Shown here: piece by piece, positions 21,135 through 29,543 of the stretch
Numbering within the stretch: the first letter of the stretch is position 1
Layout of the letters: the number at the start of each line of letters is the position of its first letter
DNA from: JASEJA01 sp038872535
GTDB taxonomy: Archaea; Thermoproteota; Bathyarchaeia; Bathyarchaeales; Bathycorpusculaceae
Assembly: GCA_038872535.1 (NCBI GenBank)
Contig: JAVZJY010000012.1
Span: 1-29,543 of the forward strand
DNA: 29,543 nt
Direction of reading: 5' to 3'
The notes under the pieces: generated by a model
What the model saw: only the letters and a program-made list of their open reading frames with translations
Databases searched by the model: none
What the model was told of the DNA's origin: nothing
Position numbers and translations under genes: made by a program

Positions 21135-22931
21135 ATGCCTGAAGCATCTAAAATTGAACTCGCCATAGTTGCTTTAGTTCTAATTGGTATAATAATTTCA
21201 AGCGCCACTATGGTCTACACGGTTTCCGTTATAAGTGATTTATCTTCTACGCGAAGTGATGTAACAGTTTTAAAAGATAGCGTCGCAAATTTAACGTCAT
21301 CGATTTCTGATTTAACGGAAATTATACAAATTTTAGCCACAAGCGTCAACATGTCGCTTGAGAGAATAACAGCGCTAGAGACAAGATTGCTGGAGATAGA
21401 GGCTAGCCTAGCTGCAAGAGAAACGTTAATAGTAGGAACAACGGATTCGATTGAGCTTACTTTAGACCCTGCTCAAGCATATGATTATTTTGGATGGTGC
21501 ATACTACAACAGATAGCCGGCACTCTTGTGAGTGTTAAGCCAGGTTCCACTACGGGAACAGATTTCATTCCAGAATTAGCAACAAGTTGGAATTATAGTT
21601 CTGATCTGAAGGTTTGGGACTTTAATTTACGGGAAGGTGTAACGTTTCCAGATGGAACAACATTTAATGCTACGCATGTGAAATACTCGTTTGATAGGGC
21701 AATAGCGCTTATACCAAGCATTCCCGAAGGTGCACCTGCAGGATTAGGATACGATGCAATAATTGATAATGTAACAGTTCTAAGCACATACCAGGTTAGA
21801 TTTTACCTTAAAATGTCTTTCAGTCCTTTCCTAGGAATTTTGGCATGCAGAGCCTCCGCCATTGTAGACCCAGCATATGCGCCTATAGCTCAAGTAAACT
21901 ATACCGAGGGTGATGCGCGTGCAAGTACTCCAGTCGCTTTTGTTGGTCCTTACATTCTTTCAAAATGGGTAAGAGTTGGCGGGAAAGATCAGGAGATTAG
22001 GTTGGACGCTAATCCTAATTATTGGAATCTCGCTAGCGGATATCCAAAGCTGAAGCATGTGGTCTTCAAGTTTTACAGTGACGCAACTTCGCTGAGGCTG
22101 GCGATTGAATCTGGTGATGTGGACATGGCTTTCCGACATATTTCGCCAACAGACATCCTGGAGTTAGAGAAGAATCCCAACTTAAGAGTCTGGTGGGGTT
22201 CCGGAGCTTTCATTCAATACTTATGCTTCCAAACAAAACGTGCACCGTTCAACGAGACAAAAGTTAGGGTAGCAGTCGCTGCAGCATTAAACAGATCAGC
22301 TGTTTGCGACACTGTCTTCTTAGGTCTATCAGATCCATTGTATAGTATTATACCTCCTGGTATGCTAGGTCACACAGAAGCCTTTAAGGCGCTTGGCGAC
22401 GCTAATTACACGCTAACTAGAAGCTTGCTTGCTGAGTTAGGCTATAACGAGTCAAATCCGTTGACATTTGAGCTTTGGTATGAATCTTCTGGACATTATC
22501 CAATGAGTAAGGAACAAGCTGCACTGTATGCAGAGGCGCTTGAGGCAAGCGGCGTCATACAAGTGACATTAAAGAGTGCTGACTGGGCACAATACAAACA
22601 GAACAGAGACAATGAAGTGATGGACGCTTACATATACGGTTGGTATCCAGACTATGTGGATCCAGACGACTACGCCTTCCTATACTGGGCTTCTTGGCTC
22701 CACACTAATTACTCCAATGCCACTCAAGTGGAATATTACGATCAAGCTCGAGCAACAACAAACACTACTTTAAGAGCTGAGCTATATGCAAAAATCGATG
22801 AAATCGCTGTGCAACAATGTTCAGTTGTTCCATTGTATGTAAGCAGTGCTTGGGCAGTAACTAAGCCATCCATCTACGGAGTTTACCTGGACATTACACA
22901 GGACATGCGGTACTGGCTGATCTCGAAATAG
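21135..22931 (+). CDS. dppA: Peptide ABC transporter substrate-binding protein (family 5), membrane-anchored
   Basis: Extracellular binding protein of a Dpp/Opp-type importer. ATG 21135 has GGAGG nine bases upstream and gives 598 residues. Residues 8-30 form one hydrophobic helix with no lipobox cysteine. About 31-95 is a Ser/Thr/Leu heptad-rich coiled coil, then the SBP_bac_5 domain starts near 97 (LIVGTTDSIELTLDPAQAYD). Family marks are the early FIPELATSWNYSSD segment, WDFNLREGVTFPDGT, HVKYSFDRAI and the late NRSAVCDTVF stretch after APFNETKVRVAVAAAL. Anchoring by a membrane helix plus coiled-coil stalk fits archaeal surface binding proteins. A T-rich stretch follows the gene, so it may be transcribed partly apart from the permease genes. 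Confidence 0.92.
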   Translation: MPEASKIELAIVALVLIGIIISSATMVYTVSVISDLSSTRSDVTVLKDSVANLTSSISDLTEIIQILATSVNMSLERITALETRLLEIEASLAARETLIVGTTDSIELTLDPAQAYDYFGWCILQQIAGTLVSVKPGSTTGTDFIPELATSWNYSSDLKVWDFNLREGVTFPDGTTFNATHVKYSFDRAIALIPSIPEGAPAGLGYDAIIDNVTVLSTYQVRFYLKMSFSPFLGILACRASAIVDPAYAPIAQVNYTEGDARASTPVAFVGPYILSKWVRVGGKDQEIRLDANPNYWNLASGYPKLKHVVFKFYSDATSLRLAIESGDVDMAFRHISPTDILELEKNPNLRVWWGSGAFIQYLCFQTKRAPFNETKVRVAVAAALNRSAVCDTVFLGLSDPLYSIIPPGMLGHTEAFKALGDANYTLTRSLLAELGYNESNPLTFELWYESSGHYPMSKEQAALYAEALEASGVIQVTLKSADWAQYKQNRDNEVMDAYIYGWYPDYVDPDDYAFLYWASWLHTNYSNATQVEYYDQARATTNTTLRAELYAKIDEIAVQQCSVVPLYVSSAWAVTKPSIYGVYLDITQDMRYWLISK

Positions 22932-22937
22932 TAAACT

Positions 22938-22964
22938 TTATCTTCCCTTCTTCTTTTTTGTTTT
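22938..22964 (+). terminator. T-rich stretch, probable partial terminator after dppA
   Basis: A pyrimidine tract ending in TTCTTCTTTTTTGTTTT lies 7-33 bases after the dppA stop codon, the form of archaeal intrinsic terminators. TTTTATAAAA (22961-22970) at its end could be the TATA box for the permease genes starting at 23004. Such an arrangement would make the binding protein more abundant than the membrane parts. Confidence 0.45.
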
Positions 22965-23003
22965 ATAAAAATCTTAAATCATACTATATGCAGTGGGTTA
23001 GTT

Positions 23004-24041
23004 ATGGGTCTCCGATCTTTTATTATAACGAGAATAATATTAACTATACCCACTCTTCTACTGCTCCTTTCCATGGTATTCATAATAATGCGCGTTTTGC
23101 CTGGAGACCCTGTTTCGTTGCATTTCGAGAGAAAAGCTAAACCCGAACTAATGGAGTCCATGAGACGGCAATTGGGTTTAGACAAACCCTTATGGATGCA
23201 ATACATCGATTACATCGGCGGGCTCGTTGACATTGGATATTTTATGCAGCATGGATATCCAAATCTTGGAAAATCCATGCAAACCTTCGAAGATGTTGGG
23301 GGGCAAATATTTTCTGCTTTCCCAGCAACACTTGAATTGGCCATTTACTCAATGTTAATAGCTTCCATTTTGGGAATACTACTCGGAGTTTTAGCCTCTA
23401 AATCCTATAACTCCGTTCTCGATCATTTAATAAGAAGTTTTGGAACAATTACCTATGCCATTCCAGTTTTCTTTTTGGGAATAGTTCTCCAATTAATTTT
23501 TGGAGTTTATTTGCGTTGGCTTCCAACAGGATTGCGTTTAGACCCAAAAATAGAACCTCCAGCTACAGTGACGGGTTTATACACCATTGATAGTCTTCTT
23601 GAAGGAAACATTTTCAAGTTCTTTGAATCATTAAAGGCTCTCATTCTTCCTTCTCTTACTCTTGGAATAATTCTTTCCGGCATTTTCGTTAGATTAACTA
23701 GAATTAACATGCTTGAGACTCTCCGCCTTGATTTTGTTACGGCAGCCAGAGCGAGAGGATTAAGAGAAAGTACAATAACTTATGGATATGCTTTGAGAAA
23801 CGCATTCTTACCGATTCTTACAATGATGGGGTTACAGTTCGCCATGCTCTTAGGAGGAGCAATACTAACAGAAACCACTTTTTCATGGCCTGGACTTGGC
23901 AGATACATTGTCCAAAGAATCTCCTTCAGAGACTACACTGCAATTCAGGGAGCTGTTGTCATGTTTGGTTTGTTCGTCACTCTCGTAAGCCTTGTGGTGG
24001 ACATTCTTTATGCCTATCTTGACCCAAGAATTAGGCTGTAA
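23004..24041 (+). CDS. dppB: Peptide ABC transporter permease (DppB/OppB)
   Basis: 345-residue membrane protein with the usual six helices. The N-terminus shows the DppB/OppB signature: an LRSFIITRIILTIPTLLLLL helix, then FIIMRVLPGDPV and the RRQLGLDKPLWMQY segment. The coupling (EAA) loop is FVTAARARGLRESTITYGYALRNA in the third quarter, which contacts the ATPases. TFSWPGLGRYIVQ is the conserved stretch after it. An insertion of about 30 residues before the central helix region (LRLDPKIEPPATVTGL, residues about 176-195) is common in this class. It is followed 13 bases later by dppC. Confidence 0.94.
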   Translation: MGLRSFIITRIILTIPTLLLLLSMVFIIMRVLPGDPVSLHFERKAKPELMESMRRQLGLDKPLWMQYIDYIGGLVDIGYFMQHGYPNLGKSMQTFEDVGGQIFSAFPATLELAIYSMLIASILGILLGVLASKSYNSVLDHLIRSFGTITYAIPVFFLGIVLQLIFGVYLRWLPTGLRLDPKIEPPATVTGLYTIDSLLEGNIFKFFESLKALILPSLTLGIILSGIFVRLTRINMLETLRLDFVTAARARGLRESTITYGYALRNAFLPILTMMGLQFAMLLGGAILTETTFSWPGLGRYIVQRISFRDYTAIQGAVVMFGLFVTLVSLVVDILYAYLDPRIRL

Positions 24042-24054
24042 TGAGGAAATCAAA

Positions 24055-24939
24055 ATGAGTGAACCAAAAGTTAAACGGAGCATTCTTGCACAACTAATGC
24101 CTTGGCTAAGATCATTAGCAAGAAAAGGGCCTTCAGGCTGGATGGTCATCGCTGGAATAATCATTGTGTCAGCACTCGTTATCATGACTGCAATCGGACC
24201 TTGGATAGCCCCATACAATCCCACCGCAACACGTGTTGGCCCAATAAGAAGCCCGCCAAGCCTCCAATTTCCGTTGGGTACAAATCACTTGGGACAAGAC
24301 ATGCTAAGCAGAATTCTCTGCGGCGGATCGATCATGCTGCAAGTTTCTGCTCTTTCTGTAGTCATCTGCTTTCTGATAGGTGTGCCAATAGGTCTTTTCT
24401 CATCGTATGTTGGCGGCAAATTTGACAGCGCTGTCTCTCTCGTTATTGATGCCATATATGCTTTTCCTGGTTTGGTTATCGCGATTGCGATAGCTGCTAT
24501 GCTTGGTCCTGGTGTCATTAACATGGCTCTTTCTATAGCTGTCGTTTACATTCCTTCTTACTTTAGGGTTGTTCGAAGCCAAGTTTTAAGCATTAAAGAG
24601 TTGGCATATGTGGAAGCTGCGCGTGCTACCGGCGCAAAATGGCATACAATACTCTTACGATACATTTTTCCAAACGTTATTCCATCAATAGTTGTGGTTG
24701 TCACGATTAATTTTGCAGATGCCATTTTAACAGCAGCTGGCTTAACCTTCATAGGCTTAGGAGTCACATACAACATTCCTGATTGGGGCTGGGACTTAAC
24801 AGATGGAAGAGCATACCTTGCTGCTGGCGCATGGTGGATTATACTGTTTCCAGGACTCATGATAGTTCTTCTGGCACTTGGGTTCACCTTTATTGGAGAA
24901 GGCTTAAGCGAACTGCAAAACCCAAAGCTTCAACGGTGA
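24055..24939 (+). CDS. dppC: Peptide ABC transporter permease (DppC/OppC)
   Basis: 294-residue second permease. ATG 24055 is chosen because GAGG lies eight bases upstream; a longer frame back to 23992 would overlap the end of dppB. The N-terminal helix region is followed by the OppC signature PYNPTATRVGPIRSPPS, then FPLGTNHLGQDMLSRILCGG. The EAA loop is VEAARATGAKWHTILLRYIFPN, and the C-terminus carries GLGVTYNIPDWGWDLTDGRAYL and PGLMIVLLALGFTFIGEGL. All are standard for DppC/OppC. It pairs with dppB to form the channel. Confidence 0.94.
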   Translation: MSEPKVKRSILAQLMPWLRSLARKGPSGWMVIAGIIIVSALVIMTAIGPWIAPYNPTATRVGPIRSPPSLQFPLGTNHLGQDMLSRILCGGSIMLQVSALSVVICFLIGVPIGLFSSYVGGKFDSAVSLVIDAIYAFPGLVIAIAIAAMLGPGVINMALSIAVVYIPSYFRVVRSQVLSIKELAYVEAARATGAKWHTILLRYIFPNVIPSIVVVVTINFADAILTAAGLTFIGLGVTYNIPDWGWDLTDGRAYLAAGAWWIILFPGLMIVLLALGFTFIGEGLSELQNPKLQR

Positions 24940-24951
24940 GGAGACTGAAAG

Positions 24952-25926
24952 TTGCCATTGTTAGAAGTTAACTCATTACGTGTGGATTATCCAACAAGCA
25001 GAGGAACAGTCCACGCAGTCGAAAATGTATCCTTCTCCCTAGAAAAAGGCGAAAAATTGGGGATAGCAGGCGAATCCGGCTCAGGAAAGTCAACTCTTGG
25101 GCTTTCGTTGATTCGACTTGTCCCCCACCCAGGCATAATAGTTGGAGGCTGTATAAAAATTGACGGAACAGACATTGTAAAGTTAAGTAACCATGAAATA
25201 CGCTCCATTAGAGGCAAAAAGGTCGCTTACATATTCCAGGACCCTATGACTTCACTTAACCCAGTTAAGCGAATAGGCACACATTTTGTTGAGCTTATAC
25301 GCACTCACGAGCCTACAATAACTAAGGAGGAAGCATTTAAACGCGCCAGAAGCATGCTAAAAAATTTGGGAATATTACCCGAACGTATAAACGATTATCC
25401 TCACCAGTTCAGCGGCGGAATGAGACAACGCATAATGATAGGCTTAGCAATCGCTTTAAATCCCGCCTTAGTAATAGCTGACGAACCCACCACAGCCTTA
25501 GATGTCATAGTTCAAGCAAAAATACTGGACTTACTTGAAGATCTACGCAAAGTGTATGGAATGGCACTTATTTTAATTTCACACGACTTAAGCATACTCT
25601 TAGAAAGATGCGACAAAATCATTGTAATGTACGCAGGACACATGATGGAATACGCGAACAGCACAGAGCTTTATAAGAATCCTAAGCATCCATACACTCA
25701 AGGGCTACTTCAAAGCATCCCCAACATAGAATTAGAAGACCAGAAACTGTCAGCAATTCCAGGCTCACCCCCAGACATGCATAACCCACCAAAAGGCTGC
25801 CGCTTCTGGCCACGCTGCTCCTACGCCACAGAAATTTGTCATTTGAAAGAACCTCCTCTAATTGATGTTGGAAATGACCATTTTGTGCGATGCTTTTTAT
25901 ACGGTGAAAAAGGTGCACAACAGTGA
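24952..25926 (+). CDS. dppD: Peptide ABC transporter ATP-binding protein (DppD/OppD)
   Basis: 324-residue ATPase. Start TTG 24952 has GAGGAG eight bases upstream. Walker A GESGSGKST is at 40-48, Q-loop in AYIFQDPMTSLNP, signature FSGGMRQR, Walker B LVIADEPTTALDV and switch SHDLS. The C-terminal Opp/Dpp domain has four cysteines (283, 289, 296, 314; CRFWPRCSYATEIC and HFVRC). In a mycobacterial Dpp transporter this pattern has been reported to bind a [4Fe-4S] cluster, which may apply here. It overlaps dppF by four bases (GTGA). Confidence 0.95.
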   Translation: MPLLEVNSLRVDYPTSRGTVHAVENVSFSLEKGEKLGIAGESGSGKSTLGLSLIRLVPHPGIIVGGCIKIDGTDIVKLSNHEIRSIRGKKVAYIFQDPMTSLNPVKRIGTHFVELIRTHEPTITKEEAFKRARSMLKNLGILPERINDYPHQFSGGMRQRIMIGLAIALNPALVIADEPTTALDVIVQAKILDLLEDLRKVYGMALILISHDLSILLERCDKIIVMYAGHMMEYANSTELYKNPKHPYTQGLLQSIPNIELEDQKLSAIPGSPPDMHNPPKGCRFWPRCSYATEICHLKEPPLIDVGNDHFVRCFLYGEKGAQQ

Positions 25927-26903
25927 GTGAAATTGTAAAAGTTGAACATTTAAAAAAATATTTTCCAGTTCAGAAAAGTTTTCTCGAACAACTTTTTACG
26001 AGAAAGCTCAGCTACGTTAAAGCTGTTGATGACATAACCTTCTCAATAAAAAAGGGAGAAATCTTCACTCTCGCTGGAGAAAGTGGTTGTGGAAAAACAA
26101 CAACTGGAAGGCTCATCTTGAAACTTGCTACGCCTACGTCGGGCAAAATCTACTTTGACGGCGCCGACGTAACAAACCTTAAAGGCGAAAAGCTTCGACT
26201 CATTAGAAGAAGAATGCAGATGATTTTTCAAGACCCTTATGCATCGCTTAACCCGCGGATGAAAATAGGAGATGCTGTTGGTCATCCGCTTGAAATTCAT
26301 GGTCTAGCCAAGGGAGAGGAGAAAAAGAAAATGGTTTTGGAGGTGCTTGAAAAGGTTGGTTTGACCCCTCCAGACCAATTTATTAATTTGTATCCGCATC
26401 AACTTAGTGGTGGTCAAAGACAACGTGTCGCTTTGGCAAGATCTATCATTTTAAAGCCAGAGTTTATTGTTGCTGATGAGCCTGTTTCCATGATTGATGT
26501 CTCTCTCAGAACAACAATTATCGATTTAATGCTAAATTTCAGAAAAGAGTTAGGGTTAACTTACTTATTCATAACTCATGACTTAGCGGTTGCCAAATAC
26601 ATTTCCGATATGATTGCCATAATGTATCTCGGAAAAATAATAGAAATGAGCAGTAAAGAACGGCTCTTTTTGAAACCTCTCCACCCTTACACGCAATCTT
26701 TGCTGTCAGCCATCCCCGTTCCAAACCCGAAGAGGAAAAGAAAAATTTTAGAGCTTAAGGGAGAAGTGCCCTCTGCAATCAATATTCCCTCTGGCTGCAG
26801 GTTTCATCCACGCTGTCCATACGAGAAACCAGAATGTACCAAAATGGAGCCAAAGTTGGTTGAGGTTGAAAAGGATCATTTTGTAGCATGCAACAATTAT
26901 TAG
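25923..26903 (+). CDS. dppF: Peptide ABC transporter ATP-binding protein (DppF/OppF)
   Basis: 326-residue second ATPase, starting at a GTG that overlaps the dppD stop. Walker A GESGCGKTT, Q-loop MIFQDPYASLNPRM, signature LSGGQRQR, and a Walker B segment IVADEPVSMIDVSLR, where DVS replaces the usual ALD. The switch His is in FITHDLA. Its C-terminal four-cysteine site (292, 298, 305, 323) matches that of DppD. Its stop codon overlaps the stop of the convergent gatE by four bases, the fourth such tail-to-tail contact in the window. Confidence 0.95.
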   Translation: MSEIVKVEHLKKYFPVQKSFLEQLFTRKLSYVKAVDDITFSIKKGEIFTLAGESGCGKTTTGRLILKLATPTSGKIYFDGADVTNLKGEKLRLIRRRMQMIFQDPYASLNPRMKIGDAVGHPLEIHGLAKGEEKKKMVLEVLEKVGLTPPDQFINLYPHQLSGGQRQRVALARSIILKPEFIVADEPVSMIDVSLRTTIIDLMLNFRKELGLTYLFITHDLAVAKYISDMIAIMYLGKIIEMSSKERLFLKPLHPYTQSLLSAIPVPNPKRKRKILELKGEVPSAINIPSGCRFHPRCPYEKPECTKMEPKLVEVEKDHFVACNNY

Positions 26904-28807
26904 TCTTTTATCATTTGCTCTAGTTTCTTTTTTAAAAGTTCGTTGACTAAGGCGGCGTTTGCTTTACCCTTTACTTCTTTCATAACTATGCCCATGAGTG
27001 GACCTAAGGCGTTTGGTCCACGTTCTTCAATTAGTTTTCTATTATTTTTAATTGTGATGTTGATGATTTCTTCTAGATGCTTTTCAGAGAGAATTTTTAG
27101 ACCAAGCTTTTCTATTGCTTCATGTGTGGTTTTTCCTTCGTTTTTTGAGAGCCAGTCAATGATGTTTGGAATGGCTTCTTTAGTTAACTCTTTAGCACCT
27201 ACGAGTTTGAAAATTTCTCTTATTTGATTTTCTGAGATTTTCTCTACTTGGATGCCGTCGCGTTTCAGAGCTTTTAAGGTCTCCGTCAAGAAAACTGCAA
27301 CTGTTGTTGGTGAGACATGGCTTTCTTTTATTATGATTTCGAATGTTTCGCTGTATTCTGAATCCAGTATTTGTTTTGCTAATTTTTCGTTTAGTTTGTA
27401 GTTTTCCATTAGACGTTTGAGTTTTTGTTCTGGGAGTTCTGGTAGGTTAGCGCTAATTTTTTCCAGCATTTCTTTTGTTATTTGTGTTGGTGGGATGTCT
27501 GTTTCTGGGTACATGCGGGCTGCTCCTGGTCTTGGGCGCATGTAGCGTGTTGTGGCGTCTGGGTTTGCTGCTCGGGTTTCTTCTGGTACGCCTTTTAAGG
27601 CTTCGCGGGCTCTTTCTAAAACAGCCTTTAAGGCGTCTTTTGCGTTTTCTGGCGTGTCTGCCACGAAGACTATGGCATCTTGTTCTTGGGCTTTTGTGGC
27701 TTCTGTGAGTTTTTGAATTTCTTCTGCGGTTATTCCGTAGGCTGGGAGTTCGTCTGTGTGGAAGATTCCGCCTACGCGTCCCCAGAATTTGGCGCGGTCT
27801 GCCATTTCTGTTCCGAGGCGGAGGTTTGGTATAAGCTCTCTTTTTAGGAAGCCTTTGAATTTTGGGAGTTTTAGTGCGAATACTTTTTGGTTTTTGTTTA
27901 GGGCTTTTTGGATTACTTTGCATTTTGTTTGTTTGAAAATTTCTGTTACGTCGTGATATTCTTCTTTTAGTTCTTCTTCTTTTGCGCCAGCCGCTTTTAG
28001 TTCTTGGGTTATTTTTGTTAGGTTTAGTTGGCGTTGGACTTCGTATTCTACGACAAGCGGCAAGAGTTCGAGTTCTTGGACGCCTTTTATTTCTGTTAGG
28101 GCTCCGTTTGGGATGGATATGTTTAGGTCTTGGCGTATTGTGCCTAATCCGCGTTTGACTTTTCCTGTGGCTCTTAGGATTTTGCCAATTGCAAGGGCGA
28201 CTTCTCCTGCTTCTTTTGGTGTTTTTATGACTGGGGCGGTTGCGATTTCTATTAATGGTATGCCCAATCGGTCTATGCGGTAGCGTATTATGTTGCCTTC
28301 TTCTTCGCCCATTTTGCGGGCTGCGTCTTCTTCTAGGCTTATGTGTTGGATTGGGACTGTTTTTTCTGCGATTTTTATTTGTCCGTTTAGGGCTATGACG
28401 CATGTGCGTTGGAAGCCTGTGGTGTTTGAGCCGTCTATTACTGTTTTGCGCATTACGTGGATTTCTTCGACTGGTTTTGCGTTTAGCATTAGGGCTATTG
28501 TTAGGGCTGTTTCTACGGCTTCCATGTTAAGCGGGTGGGGTGGTTCTTCGTCCATTTCTACGAGGCAGGAAGTTTGGCTGTTTGCCTCATATAGGATTTT
28601 TGTTCCTTTTTGGAATTCGAAGTAGGCGGCTGGGTCTATTTGTCCTAGTTCGCTTTGGGTTGGGCGTAACCTGCGTATGAATGTGATTTCTGGTTGTTCT
28701 TTGAACAGTTCTGGTTTGCATTGGCAGAAGAGTTTAGCTTTTGTGTCGAGTTGTTGGTGGATTTCTAAGCCAACTTTTAAGCCGAGTTTTTCGTAGTTAA
28801 TTTGCAT
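26900..28807 (-). CDS. gatE: Glu-tRNA(Gln) amidotransferase subunit E
   Basis: tRNA-binding and kinase subunit of the archaea-specific GatDE enzyme, which converts Glu-tRNA(Gln) to Gln-tRNA(Gln). The 635 residues show the GatB/E core from the start (LGLKVGLEIHQQLDT, CQCKPEL, YRIDRLGIPLIEIATAP, GTIRQDLNISI). The insert typical of GatE (GAD-like, about 310-420; GRVGGIFHTDELPAYGI) follows. RYMRPRPGAARMYPETDIPP is the return to the core, and the C-terminal YqeY-like helical domain ends in GPLMGIVMKEVKGKANAALV. The gene overlaps the end of gatD by 11 bases, so translation is coupled. Confidence 0.96.
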   Translation of the reverse strand: MQINYEKLGLKVGLEIHQQLDTKAKLFCQCKPELFKEQPEITFIRRLRPTQSELGQIDPAAYFEFQKGTKILYEANSQTSCLVEMDEEPPHPLNMEAVETALTIALMLNAKPVEEIHVMRKTVIDGSNTTGFQRTCVIALNGQIKIAEKTVPIQHISLEEDAARKMGEEEGNIIRYRIDRLGIPLIEIATAPVIKTPKEAGEVALAIGKILRATGKVKRGLGTIRQDLNISIPNGALTEIKGVQELELLPLVVEYEVQRQLNLTKITQELKAAGAKEEELKEEYHDVTEIFKQTKCKVIQKALNKNQKVFALKLPKFKGFLKRELIPNLRLGTEMADRAKFWGRVGGIFHTDELPAYGITAEEIQKLTEATKAQEQDAIVFVADTPENAKDALKAVLERAREALKGVPEETRAANPDATTRYMRPRPGAARMYPETDIPPTQITKEMLEKISANLPELPEQKLKRLMENYKLNEKLAKQILDSEYSETFEIIIKESHVSPTTVAVFLTETLKALKRDGIQVEKISENQIREIFKLVGAKELTKEAIPNIIDWLSKNEGKTTHEAIEKLGLKILSEKHLEEIINITIKNNRKLIEERGPNALGPLMGIVMKEVKGKANAALVNELLKKKLEQMIKD

Positions 28808-29543
28808 TGGTTTTCGCCTCTTCTGGGGTTGTTCTTGGCGTTATTTCGCCTGCTATGTTTGTTTTTAGTAGTGTTTTTGCTTCTTCTGGGTTTTGGGTTT
28901 GGGCGAGTGTCCACATGAGTTTTACTAGGGCTGTTTCTGGTAGCATGTCTTCCAGTGGGATTACGCCTAAAGCCAATAGGTCTCTGCCCGTATCATAGAC
29001 GTTCATGTTTATTCTTCCCCAGATGCATTGGGATGTCATGGCAACTATGACGCCTTTTTCTATGGCTTTTTTTATTGCGTTGTAGCAGTAGTTGCCTATA
29101 TGCCCTAAGCCTGTTCCTTCGAGGATTATGCCCTTATAGCCGTTTTCTATGTGCCAGTCTATTATTGCTGGGTTCATGTTTGGGTAGAATTTTATTAGGG
29201 CTGCTTTTTCGTTGAAGTTTGGTTTTAATGTTAGCGTTCTTTTTTTGTCTCTTGGCGTGTAAGTGTCTGTTAGCATTGTTATTTTTTGGTCTTGTATGCG
29301 GGCGATTGGCGTTGCGTTTACTGATTTGAAGGCGTCTCTTCTGCTTGTGTGGCATTTTCGTACTTTTGTTCCGCGGTGTATGGCTATGGCGGTGTCTGAT
29401 GGGTTTTCGTGCATGGCTATGGCTACTTCTGCGAATGGTGCATGGGCGGCTGTGGCGGTGGCTGCCATTAGGTTTGTGGCTGCGTCTGAGCTTGGGCGGT
29501 CTGCTGAACGTTGGGAGCCTACGAGGATTACGGGTACGGGTAA
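28797..29543 (-). CDS. gatD: Glu-tRNA(Gln) amidotransferase subunit D, 5' end outside window
   Basis: Asparaginase-like subunit of GatDE that releases ammonia from glutamine. The frame is open to the edge of the window, so only the C-terminal 248 residues are present. The first visible segment, PVILVGSQRSADRPSSDAA, is the GatD/asparaginase I stretch after the catalytic Thr-Asp, and HRGTKVRKCHTSRRDAFKS carries the catalytic Lys. Later marks are the IDWHIENGYKGIILEGTGLG segment and ALVKLMWTL near the end. The N-terminal GatD-specific domain and the TGGTI motif lie outside. The protein ends with a Thr/Glu-rich tail that overlaps the gatE start. Confidence 0.95.
   Translation of the reverse strand, partial: LPVPVILVGSQRSADRPSSDAATNLMAATATAAHAPFAEVAIAMHENPSDTAIAIHRGTKVRKCHTSRRDAFKSVNATPIARIQDQKITMLTDTYTPRDKKRTLTLKPNFNEKAALIKFYPNMNPAIIDWHIENGYKGIILEGTGLGHIGNYCYNAIKKAIEKGVIVAMTSQCIWGRINMNVYDTGRDLLALGVIPLEDMLPETALVKLMWTLAQTQNPEEAKTLLKTNIAGEITPRTTPEEAKTNAN

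Noticed and set aside
23992..24054. Earlier start for dppC
   Set aside because: It would overlap the end of dppB by 50 bases, whereas ATG 24055 has GAGG eight bases upstream.
27453..28403. A 316-residue Arg/Lys-rich open frame on the minus strand inside gatE
   Set aside because: It lies wholly within gatE on the same strand in another frame, is almost pure Arg/Lys/Pro/Thr/Asn, and is explained by the T-poor coding strand, which yields few stop codons.

Overview
The window is a gene-dense, AT-rich piece of an archaeal genome. The evidence is an archaeal Lsm protein, the RIO2 kinase, the archaeal type of UMP kinase, the archaea-only GatD/GatE amidotransferase, a HerA/NurA pair, TATA-box promoters and GGTG ribosome sites. 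GatDE excludes bacteria. The overall style (CaCA pairs, HerA-NurA, many TTG starts, MIO ammonia-lyase) suggests a Thermoproteota lineage such as Bathyarchaeia. That placement is an inference, because no rRNA or other strong taxonomic marker is present. No tRNA, rRNA, CRISPR array, transposase or phage gene was seen, and no gene-free stretch exceeds about 220 bases.

Layout. 1-2323: end of a D-2-hydroxyacid dehydrogenase, converging on a MIO-type aromatic amino acid ammonia-lyase. 2560-4999: Lsm, RIO2 and ThiI, an RNA-processing and modification cluster. 5095-7204: two divergently transcribed, distantly related Na+/Ca2+-exchanger-type antiporters. 7248-8806: a metallo-beta-lactamase-fold hydrolase and UMP kinase. 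8878-13835: a PadR repressor gene with a phased GATATC array over its promoter, followed by genes for two different kinds of ABC exporter (drug/ABC-2 type, then LolD/MacB type) and a Nudix hydrolase, apparently one operon. 13812-16312: nurA and herA (minus strand), for DNA-end resection. 16406-20225: four small paralogous proteins of one architecture (short N-terminal strand-helix domain plus C-terminal winged helix). One is divergent from nurA; three form a tightly overlapping operon; an M3 oligoendopeptidase lies between them. 20357-20986: a membrane protein with a coiled coil and a zinc ribbon, divergent from that operon. 21135-26903: a complete Dpp/Opp-type peptide ABC importer (binding protein, two permeases, two ATPases). 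26900-29543: gatE and the end of gatD.

Working together. The peptide importer and the M3 oligopeptidase would support peptide uptake and breakdown. The ammonia-lyase and hydroxyacid dehydrogenase could take part in amino-acid catabolism, but no dedicated pathway neighbours are visible. The PadR operon looks like a self-regulated export/stress response. The most novel-looking element is the four-member winged-helix paralog family, whose two promoter regions both carry an inverted repeat of the same 8-7-8 geometry, one of them next to the nurA-herA DNA-repair pair.
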